Source: Bacillota bacterium (GTDB lineage: Bacteria; Bacillota; Clostridia; Oscillospirales; Ruminococcaceae). From it: DNA of 64,000 nt. The stretch covers positions 1 to 64,000 of the forward strand of contig JAKPUQ010000014.1 of the NCBI GenBank assembly GCA_029572815.1, written 5' to 3'. Below are positions 46,450 through 55,160 of this stretch, one piece after another. Numbering within the stretch: the first letter of the stretch is position 1; the number at the start of each line of letters is the position of its first letter. The notes below the pieces were generated by a model. It was not told the origin of the DNA and searched no databases. It saw nothing but the letters and a program-made list of their open reading frames with translations. Made by a program: the position numbers and the translations under genes.

Positions 46450-47112
46450 TCATACCTCCTTTTTGCCTGTAACATATTCGTATATCAGGGATTTTTTATA
46501 CTGCTGTAACTTCTCGATCTTCTGCTGTTTGAGGGCGATGAGCTTGTCTATCTGAGTGCATTTGTGGTCGAGGTGGGCGGCAATTTTTTGTTGGTCTTCA
46601 AGAGGTGGATATACAATAGCCATCTGTTTTAATTGGGTTTTATTAAATTTAAGTTGAACAGCATGACTGCCTATCCTTTTTAATTCATCATTTGCAATAG
46701 GATTTAAAAACCAGTAATATAGATATCGGTTACATTTTGTACCATTAAGCATTATTGCATTAGGTGCGAGTGAACTTCTTTCATACATTGGTGTATACTG
46801 AAATACGTTACCCACCGAGCCAATGTTAGATAAGATAATCTCTCCTCCGAAAAGATTTGAATTAGACAAATATTCGTAAGCGTGTTTGTCTATATACACT
46901 GTGTTATCTCTTGTGCCTGATAAATCAGCAGTTCTAACAAGCATTGCATAATCTGGGGTATCTAAGTATTTAACGTTATCCCTTAAGTCTGCGAAACTTC
47001 CGCTTGCTACAAAATCTGTAACAACGGGAACAACAGAAGCTATTTTTCTAACTTCCCATTGCGCAGGTATTTCTCCAATCCAAGCCACTCCGCTATCTTT
47101 CATCTCACGCAT
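46450..47112 (-). CDS. hsdS: Type I restriction specificity subunit with one recognition domain
   Basis: A protein of 220 residues with one target-recognition domain (SGVAWIGEIPAQWEVRKIASV start, KFNKTQLKQMAIVYPPLEDQQKIAAHLD) and one long coiled-coil helix (CTQIDKLIALKQQKIEKLQQYKKSLIYEYVTGK). Usual HsdS has two of each (about 400 residues). A half subunit could form a homodimer and read a palindromic split site, or be a remnant. It overlaps the end of hsdM; the ATG at 47112 follows AAGGAG. Confidence 0.85.
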   Translation of the reverse strand: MREMKDSGVAWIGEIPAQWEVRKIASVVPVVTDFVASGSFADLRDNVKYLDTPDYAMLVRTADLSGTRDNTVYIDKHAYEYLSNSNLFGGEIILSNIGSVGNVFQYTPMYERSSLAPNAIMLNGTKCNRYLYYWFLNPIANDELKRIGSHAVQLKFNKTQLKQMAIVYPPLEDQQKIAAHLDHKCTQIDKLIALKQQKIEKLQQYKKSLIYEYVTGKKEV

Positions 47113-48898
47113 TACCAAACAGCTCCTTCATAAGTGTTGTTTCTTCCTCCTCCAGTGCCTTGATATCCGCAAAGATATCCTCCGAAGACTGCGGTGCGGT
47201 AAACTTGTAGAAAAGCCTTGTGAACGGCATCTCATAGCCTACCTTGTCTTTCTTGCGGTCAGCGAATGCCAGCGGATTGTACGGCAGGACGTTCTTTGCG
47301 ATATACTCGTCAATATCCTCCGAAAGCGGAATGATCTCGCTGTCGCTTGCCCCCTTGACAGCCTGCGGCTTGCCCTTTTTCAGTATAGCCTTGCCGTTTT
47401 CATCTGCTTGTGCTGTCTCGACAGTCACCTTTGTAAAGCCGAAGAATTCATTGTCAAAGGTCTTTGACTCCACAACAAGCTCATTGCCGTTATCATCAGT
47501 TTTGGTGTAAACGCCGTCGGTGAACTCCATATATGCTTGCATGATAAGCTCAATGCACTTGTCATCAAGGTCAACACGCTTGTTGCCGATATTCTTGCGG
47601 CGCTTCACAAAGCATTTTGAAGCGTCGATGAGCTGAACCTTTCCGAGACGGTGTGCAGGCTTGCCCTTTGTCAGCACCCAGATATAGGTAGAAATGCCCG
47701 TGTTGTAAAATAGGTCTGTCGGCATCTGAATGATCGCTTCGACCATATCTTCCGTGATAACATATCGGCGTATCTCCGAAGCACCGCTGCCAGCATCGCC
47801 CGTGAACAGAGAAGAACCGTTCTGAATGATCGCCATACGTCCGCTGCCCTCTTTCAGCTTCTTGACACCGTTGAGCATAAAGAGCATCTGACCGTCGGAA
47901 ATAGCCGGAAGACCCGGACCGAATCGTCCGTCATAGCCTTTCTTGGCTTCTGCTTCGACTTCTGCCTTTTCACGTTTCCAGTCGATGCCGAAAGGCGGAT
48001 TGGAAATGATGTAGTCAAACTCATAACCGCTGAATTTGTCATCGTTGAGCGTATCGCCGTACATCATGCCCGAAGCGTTGCCGCCCTTGATAAGCATATC
48101 AGCTTTTGCGATAGCGTATGTTTCAGGGTTGAACTCCTCACCGAAACAGGTGAGGTCGGCTTCATCGCTGATATCGGTCAGACGTTCCGTCAGACAACCG
48201 AGCATCTGCGATGTACCCATTGCCATATCGTATGCGGTCTTTGTGCAGCCGTTTGCTTTTATATCGTCTTTTTCGGGAGCGATGAGCAGCTCTGTCATGA
48301 GATAGATAATATCACGGCTTGTGAAATGCGCTCCGGCTTGCTCATCATAGCTCTCTGAAAATTTTCTGATAAGTTCCTCGAAAATGTAACCCATATCGGT
48401 GGAAGTGATTTTATCGGGGGACATATCGCCCTTAGCGGAGATAAACTCCTGTATCACCACAAAAAGAACATTACCGTCAGCCATTGTACGCACCTGGTCG
48501 GTGAACTTGAAGTTTGAAATAATGTCCTTGACGTTTGAGGAAAAGCCTTGCAGATAGTTCTCGAAGTTGGATTCGATATTGTCGGGATCGGACGCCAGCT
48601 TTTTGAAATCGAACTTGCTTGTGTTATAGAAGGAATAGCCCGAAGTCTTGCAGAGAATGCCGTCACGGGCTTCACCCTCAACTTTCATTCCTGCGAGCTT
48701 TTCGCCCATTTCGACTACCTTCTGTTTTGTCGGCGCAAGAGCATCATCGAAACGTTTCAGCACCGTCATCGGCAGAATGACCTTGCCGTATTCGTGCGGC
48801 TTGAACAGTCCCACAAGATGTGTAGCGATCTCCCATATGAGATTTGCTTTTTCCTGAATATTGATATTTGTCTGTTTCTGTAAAGAATTGATCGACAT
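47105..48898 (-). CDS. hsdM: Type I restriction-modification system M subunit
   Basis: A 597-residue adenine-N6 methyltransferase. The N-terminal helical domain (IWEIATHLVGLFKPHEYGKVILPMTVLKRFDD) is followed by the catalytic domain with motif I region AYDMAMGTSQMLG, the catalytic NPPF in YIISNPPFGIDWK, and LFMLNGVKKLKEGSGRMAIIQNGSSLF. A GTSQML sequence replaces the usual GxG, which deserves note but is seen in relatives. With HsdS it methylates the recognition site. AAGGAGTGAGAG precedes the start. Confidence 0.92.
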   Translation of the reverse strand: MSINSLQKQTNINIQEKANLIWEIATHLVGLFKPHEYGKVILPMTVLKRFDDALAPTKQKVVEMGEKLAGMKVEGEARDGILCKTSGYSFYNTSKFDFKKLASDPDNIESNFENYLQGFSSNVKDIISNFKFTDQVRTMADGNVLFVVIQEFISAKGDMSPDKITSTDMGYIFEELIRKFSESYDEQAGAHFTSRDIIYLMTELLIAPEKDDIKANGCTKTAYDMAMGTSQMLGCLTERLTDISDEADLTCFGEEFNPETYAIAKADMLIKGGNASGMMYGDTLNDDKFSGYEFDYIISNPPFGIDWKREKAEVEAEAKKGYDGRFGPGLPAISDGQMLFMLNGVKKLKEGSGRMAIIQNGSSLFTGDAGSGASEIRRYVITEDMVEAIIQMPTDLFYNTGISTYIWVLTKGKPAHRLGKVQLIDASKCFVKRRKNIGNKRVDLDDKCIELIMQAYMEFTDGVYTKTDDNGNELVVESKTFDNEFFGFTKVTVETAQADENGKAILKKGKPQAVKGASDSEIIPLSEDIDEYIAKNVLPYNPLAFADRKKDKVGYEMPFTRLFYKFTAPQSSEDIFADIKALEEEETTLMKELFGNA

Positions 48899-48909
48899 AC
48901 TCTCACTCC

Positions 48910-49431
48910 TTATATATAATGGGCATTCTGCTGCTCTTGCAGAGCCTGCTTGAAATTCGTCTTCGTAATCTTTAGCTCATTAGACCCAAGCCTTATAACT
49001 TTAGGATAGCCGTTGCCATTCTCCAGCTCGGAGATCGTGCTGCGGCTTTCTCCTTTTCCGGTTGTGCTGTGCGGCATCGGACCGACAATAACAAGCCTGT
49101 AATTGGGGTTATACTGCATTTTCGAGAACTGAAAGGTTTCTATCGCCTTATAGTCAAGGCAAAACTCAAACCTGTCTTTATCAAGACCGAGGCTTTTTAT
49201 GATGCCGAGCAGATCATGTTCTTTTACCTGCGAACTGCCGAGAACGACGATTTTGCCGTCTTTATGCGTATCATAATAATCGTTGCTGGAGCATTCATTC
49301 TGTATCAGATCACCAAAGCCCCAATCATTAAGCAGTTGGTCGAGTTCTCCTGTTCTGTTGGCGAGGTAAATCTTTTCGGTGACTGCGTCTATTATTTCTT
49401 CAAGACGTTCTGTATCCAACACGATGATCAC
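48910..49431 (-). CDS. Unknown protein coupled to the M-S fusion methylase
   Basis: A 173-residue protein I cannot place in a named family. It has GKIVVLGSSQVKEHDLLGIIKSLGL followed by YRLVIVGPMPHSTTGKGESRSTISELENGNGYPKVIRL, an alpha/beta pattern with conserved-looking G-S-S and G-P-M-P-H motifs that could be a nucleotide- or DNA-binding fold. Its GTG start at 49431 overlaps the methylase stop (GTGA); GTG at 49422 is an alternative with better RBS spacing. Strict coupling to the methylase suggests a partner in the same system. Confidence 0.6.
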   Translation of the reverse strand: MIIVLDTERLEEIIDAVTEKIYLANRTGELDQLLNDWGFGDLIQNECSSNDYYDTHKDGKIVVLGSSQVKEHDLLGIIKSLGLDKDRFEFCLDYKAIETFQFSKMQYNPNYRLVIVGPMPHSTTGKGESRSTISELENGNGYPKVIRLGSNELKITKTNFKQALQEQQNAHYI

Positions 49432-51122
49432 CCCTCGCTGTCCAGCAGTGTTCTCTTTCTCTCCAATACTTTTTTCATTTTTCGTTTCAGCACAGCATAT
49501 TCATCAATTGCTGCCTGATACTTCTGAGCTATAACCTTCTGTTCTTCAAGCGACGGCAGCGGTATCATGATATTCTTTACTGCTTCTACTGAGATCGTTT
49601 TAACGGCTGTGCTACCCGAAGCATAACTCAGTGCGGCTTCTCCTGCGGTACTGTCAAAAAATGCCTGAATATAATATGGATCAGCTTTGCTTTCGTCTAT
49701 CTCGATAATGTAGAGATTTCCTGTTGCGATAATAGAATGATTATTATCGGAATTTACAACGGCGGAGCGGAAAGTAGGAGATGCCATTTTGGAAAGAACA
49801 ATAGAATTATCAGGAATAACAAATTTTTCAAGAGCCTTCGGCAACTCTGTAATATACTGCTGTCCTTCTTCGATATCTATAGAACCGTTCGACACATTCG
49901 CAAGGGAAATGAACCTGTAATTGGAAGGCATTACAGATTTAATAGATTCCAGTAATTCGGGTTTTACCTGTGACCCTCTTGCAATATTTTTGATGATATC
50001 TCCGAAACATACTCCGTTTTCTACAACAGGCTTTTCAAGATAATGTGAAGCCGTGAGATTATAATCATGCTCTCGCATATCTGCCGGAGAAACATCTATC
50101 GTGTTATCCCCACCGTTTTGGAGACAGTCAAGTATAAACCGGATATTTTCTTCAGAAAGTTTATTGAGTCTTCTGCTTTCTTTAGAAAAGCTGTTTTCTG
50201 CATTTACAAGTCGGATCGTAGTGTTGTTATGACTGAATACTATCATAGTAGTTGGGATAGCAGTTTCGATGAATAGGGCAGGTGGAAGATTGATAACTGC
50301 TTCAATATAACCGTTCTCTGCAAAATACTGACGCATATACATATCGGGTTTGTTAAACGCAGCTCCGTTCGTCATGATTGCAACTGCTTTGCCTGTTTCT
50401 TTTAGAGAGCGAATGATAATCGCATTGAACAGCCAGTCAGATGAGCATCTTGAAATATAAGAGCTGTCAAGACCAAAGTGATCCTGCAATTCACGGCGGC
50501 ACTCATCAAGATCTGATCCCCTGAGACCGAAAGGATAATTTGAAAAGATCTTATCATAACTTGAAGGATAATGATATGTCAGTGCATTATTGATCACAAA
50601 GGAATAGTTATCACCGAGGAGTGCTCCTCTGAGAATTGCCACGTCATTTGCATTGAAATTGATCTCAACTCCGGTATATTCACTTACTTTTGTATCTTGC
50701 AAAGCATATATCGGAAAGGTTGCGCTTCCCGAACAGATATCAAGTACCTTGTCATGTTCCTTAATCTCAAGTATGCTGCTTGCAAGATTTGCTAAAGATA
50801 CCGGGGTGCTCATTTCAAAGAATGAATTATCATAGAGAACCACTTCTTTTAATACGTCCGCATCAAATCTACCAATGAAGCTCAGAACGGTTTCCCATAA
50901 GCCATTCAAGTTTCTGGAAAGAACCTCAGAAACATCGGGGGATACATTAGAGCTTTTAATGAATGTCTCCAATGAATCAGTGGAGACTGTCGGCGTTTTC
51001 CCAATTATGATCAAAGCATAAGCTGTAGAAATAACAGCGCCACCATTATACGCTATTTTTCCACGATAAGCTTCGCTCAGCTCAAAAGAAATTTCTCGAA
51101 TCATATCAACTGTAGATTTCAA
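49428..51122 (-). CDS. N6-adenine methylase fused to a specificity domain
   Basis: A 564-residue protein. The methylase half (about 1-345) has motif I VLDICSGSATFPIYA and motif IV SNYPFG, where NPPF is usual. The second half (about 365-560) resembles one HsdS recognition domain, ending in PLPSLEEQKVIAQKYQAAIDEYAVLKRKMKKVLERK. So modification and specificity are in one chain, as in some type I-like and type IIG enzymes, but no nuclease domain is visible. Start is TTG, with AAGGAGGGATCAAA before it. It is the first gene of the minus-strand defence operon. Confidence 0.8.
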   Translation of the reverse strand: MKSTVDMIREISFELSEAYRGKIAYNGGAVISTAYALIIIGKTPTVSTDSLETFIKSSNVSPDVSEVLSRNLNGLWETVLSFIGRFDADVLKEVVLYDNSFFEMSTPVSLANLASSILEIKEHDKVLDICSGSATFPIYALQDTKVSEYTGVEINFNANDVAILRGALLGDNYSFVINNALTYHYPSSYDKIFSNYPFGLRGSDLDECRRELQDHFGLDSSYISRCSSDWLFNAIIIRSLKETGKAVAIMTNGAAFNKPDMYMRQYFAENGYIEAVINLPPALFIETAIPTTMIVFSHNNTTIRLVNAENSFSKESRRLNKLSEENIRFILDCLQNGGDNTIDVSPADMREHDYNLTASHYLEKPVVENGVCFGDIIKNIARGSQVKPELLESIKSVMPSNYRFISLANVSNGSIDIEEGQQYITELPKALEKFVIPDNSIVLSKMASPTFRSAVVNSDNNHSIIATGNLYIIEIDESKADPYYIQAFFDSTAGEAALSYASGSTAVKTISVEAVKNIMIPLPSLEEQKVIAQKYQAAIDEYAVLKRKMKKVLERKRTLLDSEG

Positions 51123-51173
51123 TTTGATCCCTCCTTATAATCTTAGGTAATTCGTAACCTTTGCTGTAACTAT

Positions 51174-51202
51174 ATCATAGCACAAGCTGATCGTTATGTC
51201 AA
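51174..51202 (-). promoter_or_regulatory. Promoter of the restriction-methylase operon
   Basis: On the minus strand TTGACA (51197-51202) and TATGAT (51174-51179), spacer 17 bp. It should serve all genes down to the helicase. Confidence 0.7.
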
Positions 51203-51330
51203 TAGATTTCTTGGTAATTTATAACCTGAAACTAATAATTGTATGGATGCACAATTTCACAAGGAATAATTTGTTGATTTTGACGCGCTTAGACTTGTAC
51301 CATCAGTGCTTCTATTTTTATAACTGTTTT

Positions 51331-51388
51331 CCTGCCAACACCTCGCCAACATCCTGCCAACCACAAGAACCGAAATATCTGCTATACT
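51331..51388 (+). repeat. Three 11-bp direct repeats, probable parC, with parM promoter
   Basis: GCCAAC recurs at 51334, 51345 and 51356, exactly 11 bp apart, inside related 11-mers (51331-51363). ParM-type plasmids have a centromere of 11-bp repeats bound by ParR at the parM promoter. A -10 TATACT (51383-51388) follows with a weak -35 inside the repeats, so ParR binding would also repress the promoter. The flanking 51203-51330 has no gene. Confidence 0.65.
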
Positions 51389-51455
51389 GAAATTACAGCA
51401 GACGGACAGCGCACAGCTATCCGAATGACTGAATAAAAAGATTGGAGGAATACCA

Positions 51456-52376
51456 ATGAAACACTATAACGACTTCCTGATCGTAGGCATCGACCACGGT
51501 TACGGGAATATCAAAACCGCCAACACGATCACACCAACAGGTATCACCAAGCTTGATGCGGCACCTACCTTTACAAAGAACACTCTTTTCTTTGATGGTA
51601 GCTACTACCAGATCGGTGAGGGACACAAGGAGTATCTTGCCGACAAGTGGCAGGACGAGGACAACTACATCTTTACGCTTATGGGTATCGCGCGTGAGCT
51701 GAACCGTGAGGGTGTCACTTCGGCTAAGGTGTATCTCGCCGTTGGACTGCCGATCACATGGGTGGGCAGACAGCGTGAGGACTTCCGCAAATATATGCTC
51801 CAGAGGGAGAGCGTGGACTTCAAATATGAGGACAAGCTCTACTCTGTCCGCATCATCGGGTGCTATGTTTATCCGCAGGGTTATGCTGCCGTGGTGGAGA
51901 AACTGAACGAGATGACAGGTCTGAGCATGATCGCTGACATCGGCAACGGTACGGTCAATATCATTTTTGTCAGCAACCGCAAGGTCATCAACACAAAAAC
52001 TTACACCGAGAAAATGGGTGTGAACCAGTGCGTGAAAGCAGCGTCCAATGCCATGATGAACAAGCTCGGTGTGACCGTGGACGAGTCCATTATCCAGTCG
52101 ATGATTCGCTACGGCAAGGCAGATATTGACAGCGGATATGCCGAGGTTCTCAGGCAGGCAATTTCCGAGTATGCTGAGGATATTTTTGCTCTGCTCCGCA
52201 AGTATGAATATGACCCGAAGATGATGCGCCTTTACATCACGGGCGGCGGCGGAAAGCTGATTGAAAACTTCGGGAGATATGACAAGGATAGGGTGACTAT
52301 CATCGGAGATATTTGTGCATCGGCTAAGGGCTATGAATATTTCGCAGTTGCACAGCTCAGGAAGGAGGGCAAGTGA
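51456..52376 (+). CDS. parM: ParM-like plasmid segregation actin
   Basis: A 306-residue actin-like ATPase of the ParM/Alp family. The phosphate-1 loop is IVGIDHGYGNIKT (residues 9-21), the phosphate-2 loop is MIADIGNGTVNIIF, and the adenosine loop is YITGGGGKLIENF. It polymerises to push sister plasmids apart. Start follows TTGGAGGAATACC. It lies just after the 11-bp repeats and 1 bp before its probable partner. Its presence suggests the excised element is kept as a low-copy circle. Confidence 0.88.
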   Translation: MKHYNDFLIVGIDHGYGNIKTANTITPTGITKLDAAPTFTKNTLFFDGSYYQIGEGHKEYLADKWQDEDNYIFTLMGIARELNREGVTSAKVYLAVGLPITWVGRQREDFRKYMLQRESVDFKYEDKLYSVRIIGCYVYPQGYAAVVEKLNEMTGLSMIADIGNGTVNIIFVSNRKVINTKTYTEKMGVNQCVKAASNAMMNKLGVTVDESIIQSMIRYGKADIDSGYAEVLRQAISEYAEDIFALLRKYEYDPKMMRLYITGGGGKLIENFGRYDKDRVTIIGDICASAKGYEYFAVAQLRKEGK

Positions 52377-52377
52377 T

Positions 52378-52824
52378 ATGAGCAAGGTTCTGACTACCTG
52401 TTTCCGCTTCAATATGGACAACCCCGAACACGCTAAGGCGTGGGACTATCTCCACAACTTCGACAAGGACAAGATTAAGTCCACGAATGTGGCGGCGATC
52501 ACAGCGGTCAATGACTACTTCGACCGTATGGGAAGACTTGCTGACGATCCGTACTTTGAGACCCGTCAGCGTGAGGAGCGTTTTGTGGAGCAGATCGTTT
52601 CGGAGGTCGGCAAGGCATTCATTGCTGAAATGCCGAAGTTCCTTGCAAGCCTGATGCTGAGTCTGAACAGGGGCTACCCGATGCAGGCTGTCCCTGTAGA
52701 AACGGAGAACAGCAGAGGATATGCCGAGGACGGCAATCCGAGTGCCGCCGAGGGCTTTGGAAACGCTGACAACAGCGAAAATGCCGATTATTCGGGTATT
52801 GATTTCGATTTTATCGGCGGTTGA
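52378..52824 (+). CDS. ParR-like partition adaptor protein
   Basis: A 148-residue protein. The N-terminus (KVLTTCFRFNMDNPEHAKAWDYLHNF...STNVAAITAVNDYFD) fits a ribbon-helix-helix adaptor like ParR; the C-terminus is an acidic, low-complexity tail ending SGIDFDFIGG, like the ParR tail that caps ParM filaments. The ATG at 52378 follows GAAGGAGGGC, one base after parM. The assignment rests on position and fold pattern. Confidence 0.7.
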   Translation: MSKVLTTCFRFNMDNPEHAKAWDYLHNFDKDKIKSTNVAAITAVNDYFDRMGRLADDPYFETRQREERFVEQIVSEVGKAFIAEMPKFLASLMLSLNRGYPMQAVPVETENSRGYAEDGNPSAAEGFGNADNSENADYSGIDFDFIGG

Positions 52825-53222
52825 TATTACTTGAAACAGCTTTACCGCCGTACATATATCGGAGTGTTACAACAACAGCAACAAACCAATAGACAAGGGA
52901 AGAATCAGAGAAATAATGCAAAAATGCCCGATAGCATTTTATGCGAAAAAAGAAATCCTGCAAATATCACAGAGGAATTTGCAGGATCGAGCGCCTAACG
53001 CCAGTTTGGCGAGGCTTAAATTCGATACGGAGATCGAAAGTCTTGCAGGAACAAGACCACGCCCGTCGTAGGATTGCGCCGGGCAGGAACAAGACCACGC
53101 CCGTCGTAGGATTGCGCCGGGCTGGTAGTACCAATGTAGTGACACATTGGTCTCCCAGCTCAAAGAGGTTCCCCCTCCGAGACCTTCCCCTAAGAGCCGC
53201 ACAGCGGCAGAAAGGAGCAACT
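52825..53222. other. Intergenic region with oriT
   Basis: 398 bp without a gene between parR and mobC. It holds the tandem 38-bp repeats at 53046-53121 and a CCAATGTAGTGACACATTGG stem (about 53131-53150). A frame open through this region joins mobC but has no RBS. Confidence 0.6.
53046..53121. repeat. Two tandem 38-bp repeats, candidate oriT
   Basis: Two identical 38-bp units (53046-53083, 53084-53121). Each contains GCCCG...CGGGC flanking CGTAGGATTGCG; on the opposite strand this reads CAATCCTACG, close to the YATCCTG nick motif of MOB-P oriT sites. They lie just upstream of mobC-mobA, the usual oriT place. Confidence 0.6.
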
Positions 53223-53576
53223 ATGCCAAATCGCAAACGCTATCACTCTATCAGTCTGAAACTGACTGATGAGGAGTATCAGCTTTGGAACACCAAACAT
53301 GAAGCAAGCGGTCTGAGCAAGACTGACTATCTGATGCAGGCTATCCGCAATAGCGAGGTGCGTGTGTATTCCATTGAGGAGAGCATTGCACCTATCGTCC
53401 ATGAGATCAGGAAGATCGGTACGAACCTCAATCAGCTTGCCTACTTTTCCAATATCGGGCAGGAATATCATGTCCGTGCGGAGATCGAAGCTATCCGCAA
53501 GACCAATGACAGAGTTATGGGGCAGCTCTCCGATTTTCTGAATGACCCGAAGTTCAGCATCAAGGGCAGTAAATAA
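53223..53576 (+). CDS. mobC: Mobilization protein MobC
   Basis: A 117-residue relaxosome accessory protein. A ribbon-helix-helix start (MPNRKRYHSISLKLTDEEYQLWNTKHEASGLSKTDYLMQAI) is followed by the MobC motif APIVHEIRKIGTNLNQLAYFSN. It binds oriT next to the nick and helps MobA. The ATG at 53223 follows AAAGGAGCAACT. It overlaps the relaxase start (TAATG). Confidence 0.9.
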   Translation: MPNRKRYHSISLKLTDEEYQLWNTKHEASGLSKTDYLMQAIRNSEVRVYSIEESIAPIVHEIRKIGTNLNQLAYFSNIGQEYHVRAEIEAIRKTNDRVMGQLSDFLNDPKFSIKGSK

Positions 53577-54877
53577 TGTTCGGCAATGTGAAAGTCAATT
53601 ATAACCCCTGCAAATCCAAAGTGGCAGTGGAGCGCACAGCGCACTACATTTTGGGAAAGCTGCCTCAGCAGATCAAGGACGGAGTTATAAAAACAGCCCC
53701 GAACTTATATTGGGGCATTAACTGTGATCGTGATAATTTTCCGAGAGATGTTATGATGACGAGAAAACTGTTCGGCAAGCGCAATTCGGGCAATGCGAAC
53801 CTTTCTTATCAGATCTCGATTTCATTCTCTCCAGATGACAGGGACAAACTCACCAACGAAGAAGTTTTCAGGATAGCGAAAGACTTCGCTGAGAAGTTTT
53901 TTCAGGGCTACGAAGTGCTGTTCGCTGTTCATATCGACAAGCCCCATCCTCACGCACATTTTCTGGTCGGAAACTGCCACACCGTCACGGGGAAGGCGTT
54001 CCGCCGCAACGAGAGAGATCTTTATAATATGTGTGAGTACCTGGGCGAACAATGCCAGAAACGTGGGCTTACTCACTCTATGCGTAAAGATTATTATAAT
54101 CACGATCTTGACGACAGCCCCGATAAGGAAACTTTTGCCGAAAAGCAGATGAAAGCCAAAGGCAAGGAGACGTTCAAGGATGAACTGAGAGAGGTCATTC
54201 GTATCGAGTGTGCTGACCCGAACAACAGGACTTTAGAAGATGTGGTAGCCGCCCTCATGAAGCATTATCATGTGGAGTGTCGTGTCAAGGGCAACACCAT
54301 ATCCTACCGTCACCCGAACTTTACCGACAAAAGCGGTAAACTTGTCTCGGTCAGGGGCAGTAAGCTGGGTGATAAATATACAGTAAAGGGAATAAATTAT
54401 GAGCTTGGAAAGAATCAACGAGAACGTGAAGCCGACAGAGCCGAAGGCCTCGCAGCCGACAGTACAAGAACCGCAGACAGAATCCAAACAGCAAACGGCG
54501 GTCTTTACACGGGAACAGATGATAAAAGAAGCGGAGCGTATCCACAGGGAGTACGAACAATCACGCAAGGCACAGAGACAGGGGGCAGCAGTAATGGAAT
54601 CTCAGAAACCGCACAAGCAGGAAACACCGCTTCCGGAATTGGACGCAATCGAAACGAGAGTTCGGGAAATGGCGGAGGAGATTGGAGTCTCCTCGGTGGA
54701 CGCACAGAGGGACGAGAGGGTTCTTCTTCTGGTAACGGCAACGCTAAAGATGTGCCAACTTTTGAAGAACTATTCGACAGCTATAAGCGCCGAAATACAA
54801 AGGTTGTCCGAACATCAGATGCAGAACCTGAGCCTGCAAGAGCAGTACGCAAAAAGCGTCAGGACAGAGGTCGCTGA
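53576..54877 (+). CDS. mobA: Relaxase MobA (MOB-P type)
   Basis: A 433-residue relaxase. The HIDKPHPHAHFLVGN motif (H119, H124, H126, H128) coordinates the metal for nicking; the probable catalytic Tyr is Y24 in ERTAHYILG. The N-terminal 270 residues are the nuclease; residues 285-433 are low-complexity (Gly/Asn/Arg/Ser) and code in parallel with the mobB-like gene in another frame. It nicks oriT and pilots the strand to a helper secretion system. Confidence 0.93.
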   Translation: MFGNVKVNYNPCKSKVAVERTAHYILGKLPQQIKDGVIKTAPNLYWGINCDRDNFPRDVMMTRKLFGKRNSGNANLSYQISISFSPDDRDKLTNEEVFRIAKDFAEKFFQGYEVLFAVHIDKPHPHAHFLVGNCHTVTGKAFRRNERDLYNMCEYLGEQCQKRGLTHSMRKDYYNHDLDDSPDKETFAEKQMKAKGKETFKDELREVIRIECADPNNRTLEDVVAALMKHYHVECRVKGNTISYRHPNFTDKSGKLVSVRGSKLGDKYTVKGINYELGKNQREREADRAEGLAADSTRTADRIQTANGGLYTGTDDKRSGAYPQGVRTITQGTETGGSSNGISETAQAGNTASGIGRNRNESSGNGGGDWSLLGGRTEGREGSSSGNGNAKDVPTFEELFDSYKRRNTKVVRTSDAEPEPARAVRKKRQDRGR

Positions 54878-55160
54878 CAGCGTTTACAACATCTATCATC
54901 AGGTCAAGATGCAGGAGAAAGAAGCCATCAACGAGCTGATGCAGTATGTGCAGGCAAACAGCGATCAAATGGAGAAGGATATTACCGCCTGTGCAGGCAA
55001 AGTAAAATCGGCGACCGAAGCCGCCGAAAAAACATCAATTCAGATCAGCAAGTCGGTGAAGCGTTTCTGCACCGTCAGGACGATTGGCGATCTTCTGTAC
55101 TATGCCGCACCTGTTGCGGTAGTGATAGATGTGCTGCTGAGATTGTTTGATTTTATCTGA
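54399..55160 (+). CDS. MobB-like coiled-coil membrane protein overlapping mobA
   Basis: A 253-residue protein in a different frame, overlapping the 3' 479 bases of mobA. It starts after AAAGGGAATAAATT. The N-terminus is Pro/Gln/Glu-rich, followed by long helices (TKMCQLLKNYSTAIS...VQANSDQMEKDITACAGKVKSATEAAEK) and a C-terminal membrane helix (LLYYAAPVAVVIDVLLRLF). ColE1-type mobB likewise overlaps mobA and anchors the relaxase to the membrane. Since mobA is low-complexity in exactly the overlap, selection is probably mainly on this frame. Confidence 0.82.
   Translation: MSLERINENVKPTEPKASQPTVQEPQTESKQQTAVFTREQMIKEAERIHREYEQSRKAQRQGAAVMESQKPHKQETPLPELDAIETRVREMAEEIGVSSVDAQRDERVLLLVTATLKMCQLLKNYSTAISAEIQRLSEHQMQNLSLQEQYAKSVRTEVADSVYNIYHQVKMQEKEAINELMQYVQANSDQMEKDITACAGKVKSATEAAEKTSIQISKSVKRFCTVRTIGDLLYYAAPVAVVIDVLLRLFDFI

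Noticed and set aside
53046-53121. CRISPR-like repeats
   Set aside because: Two units in direct contact without spacers, and no cas genes; oriT position fits better.
52941-53222. N-terminal extension of MobC
   Set aside because: It runs through the oriT repeats without an RBS; ATG at 53223 has a strong one.
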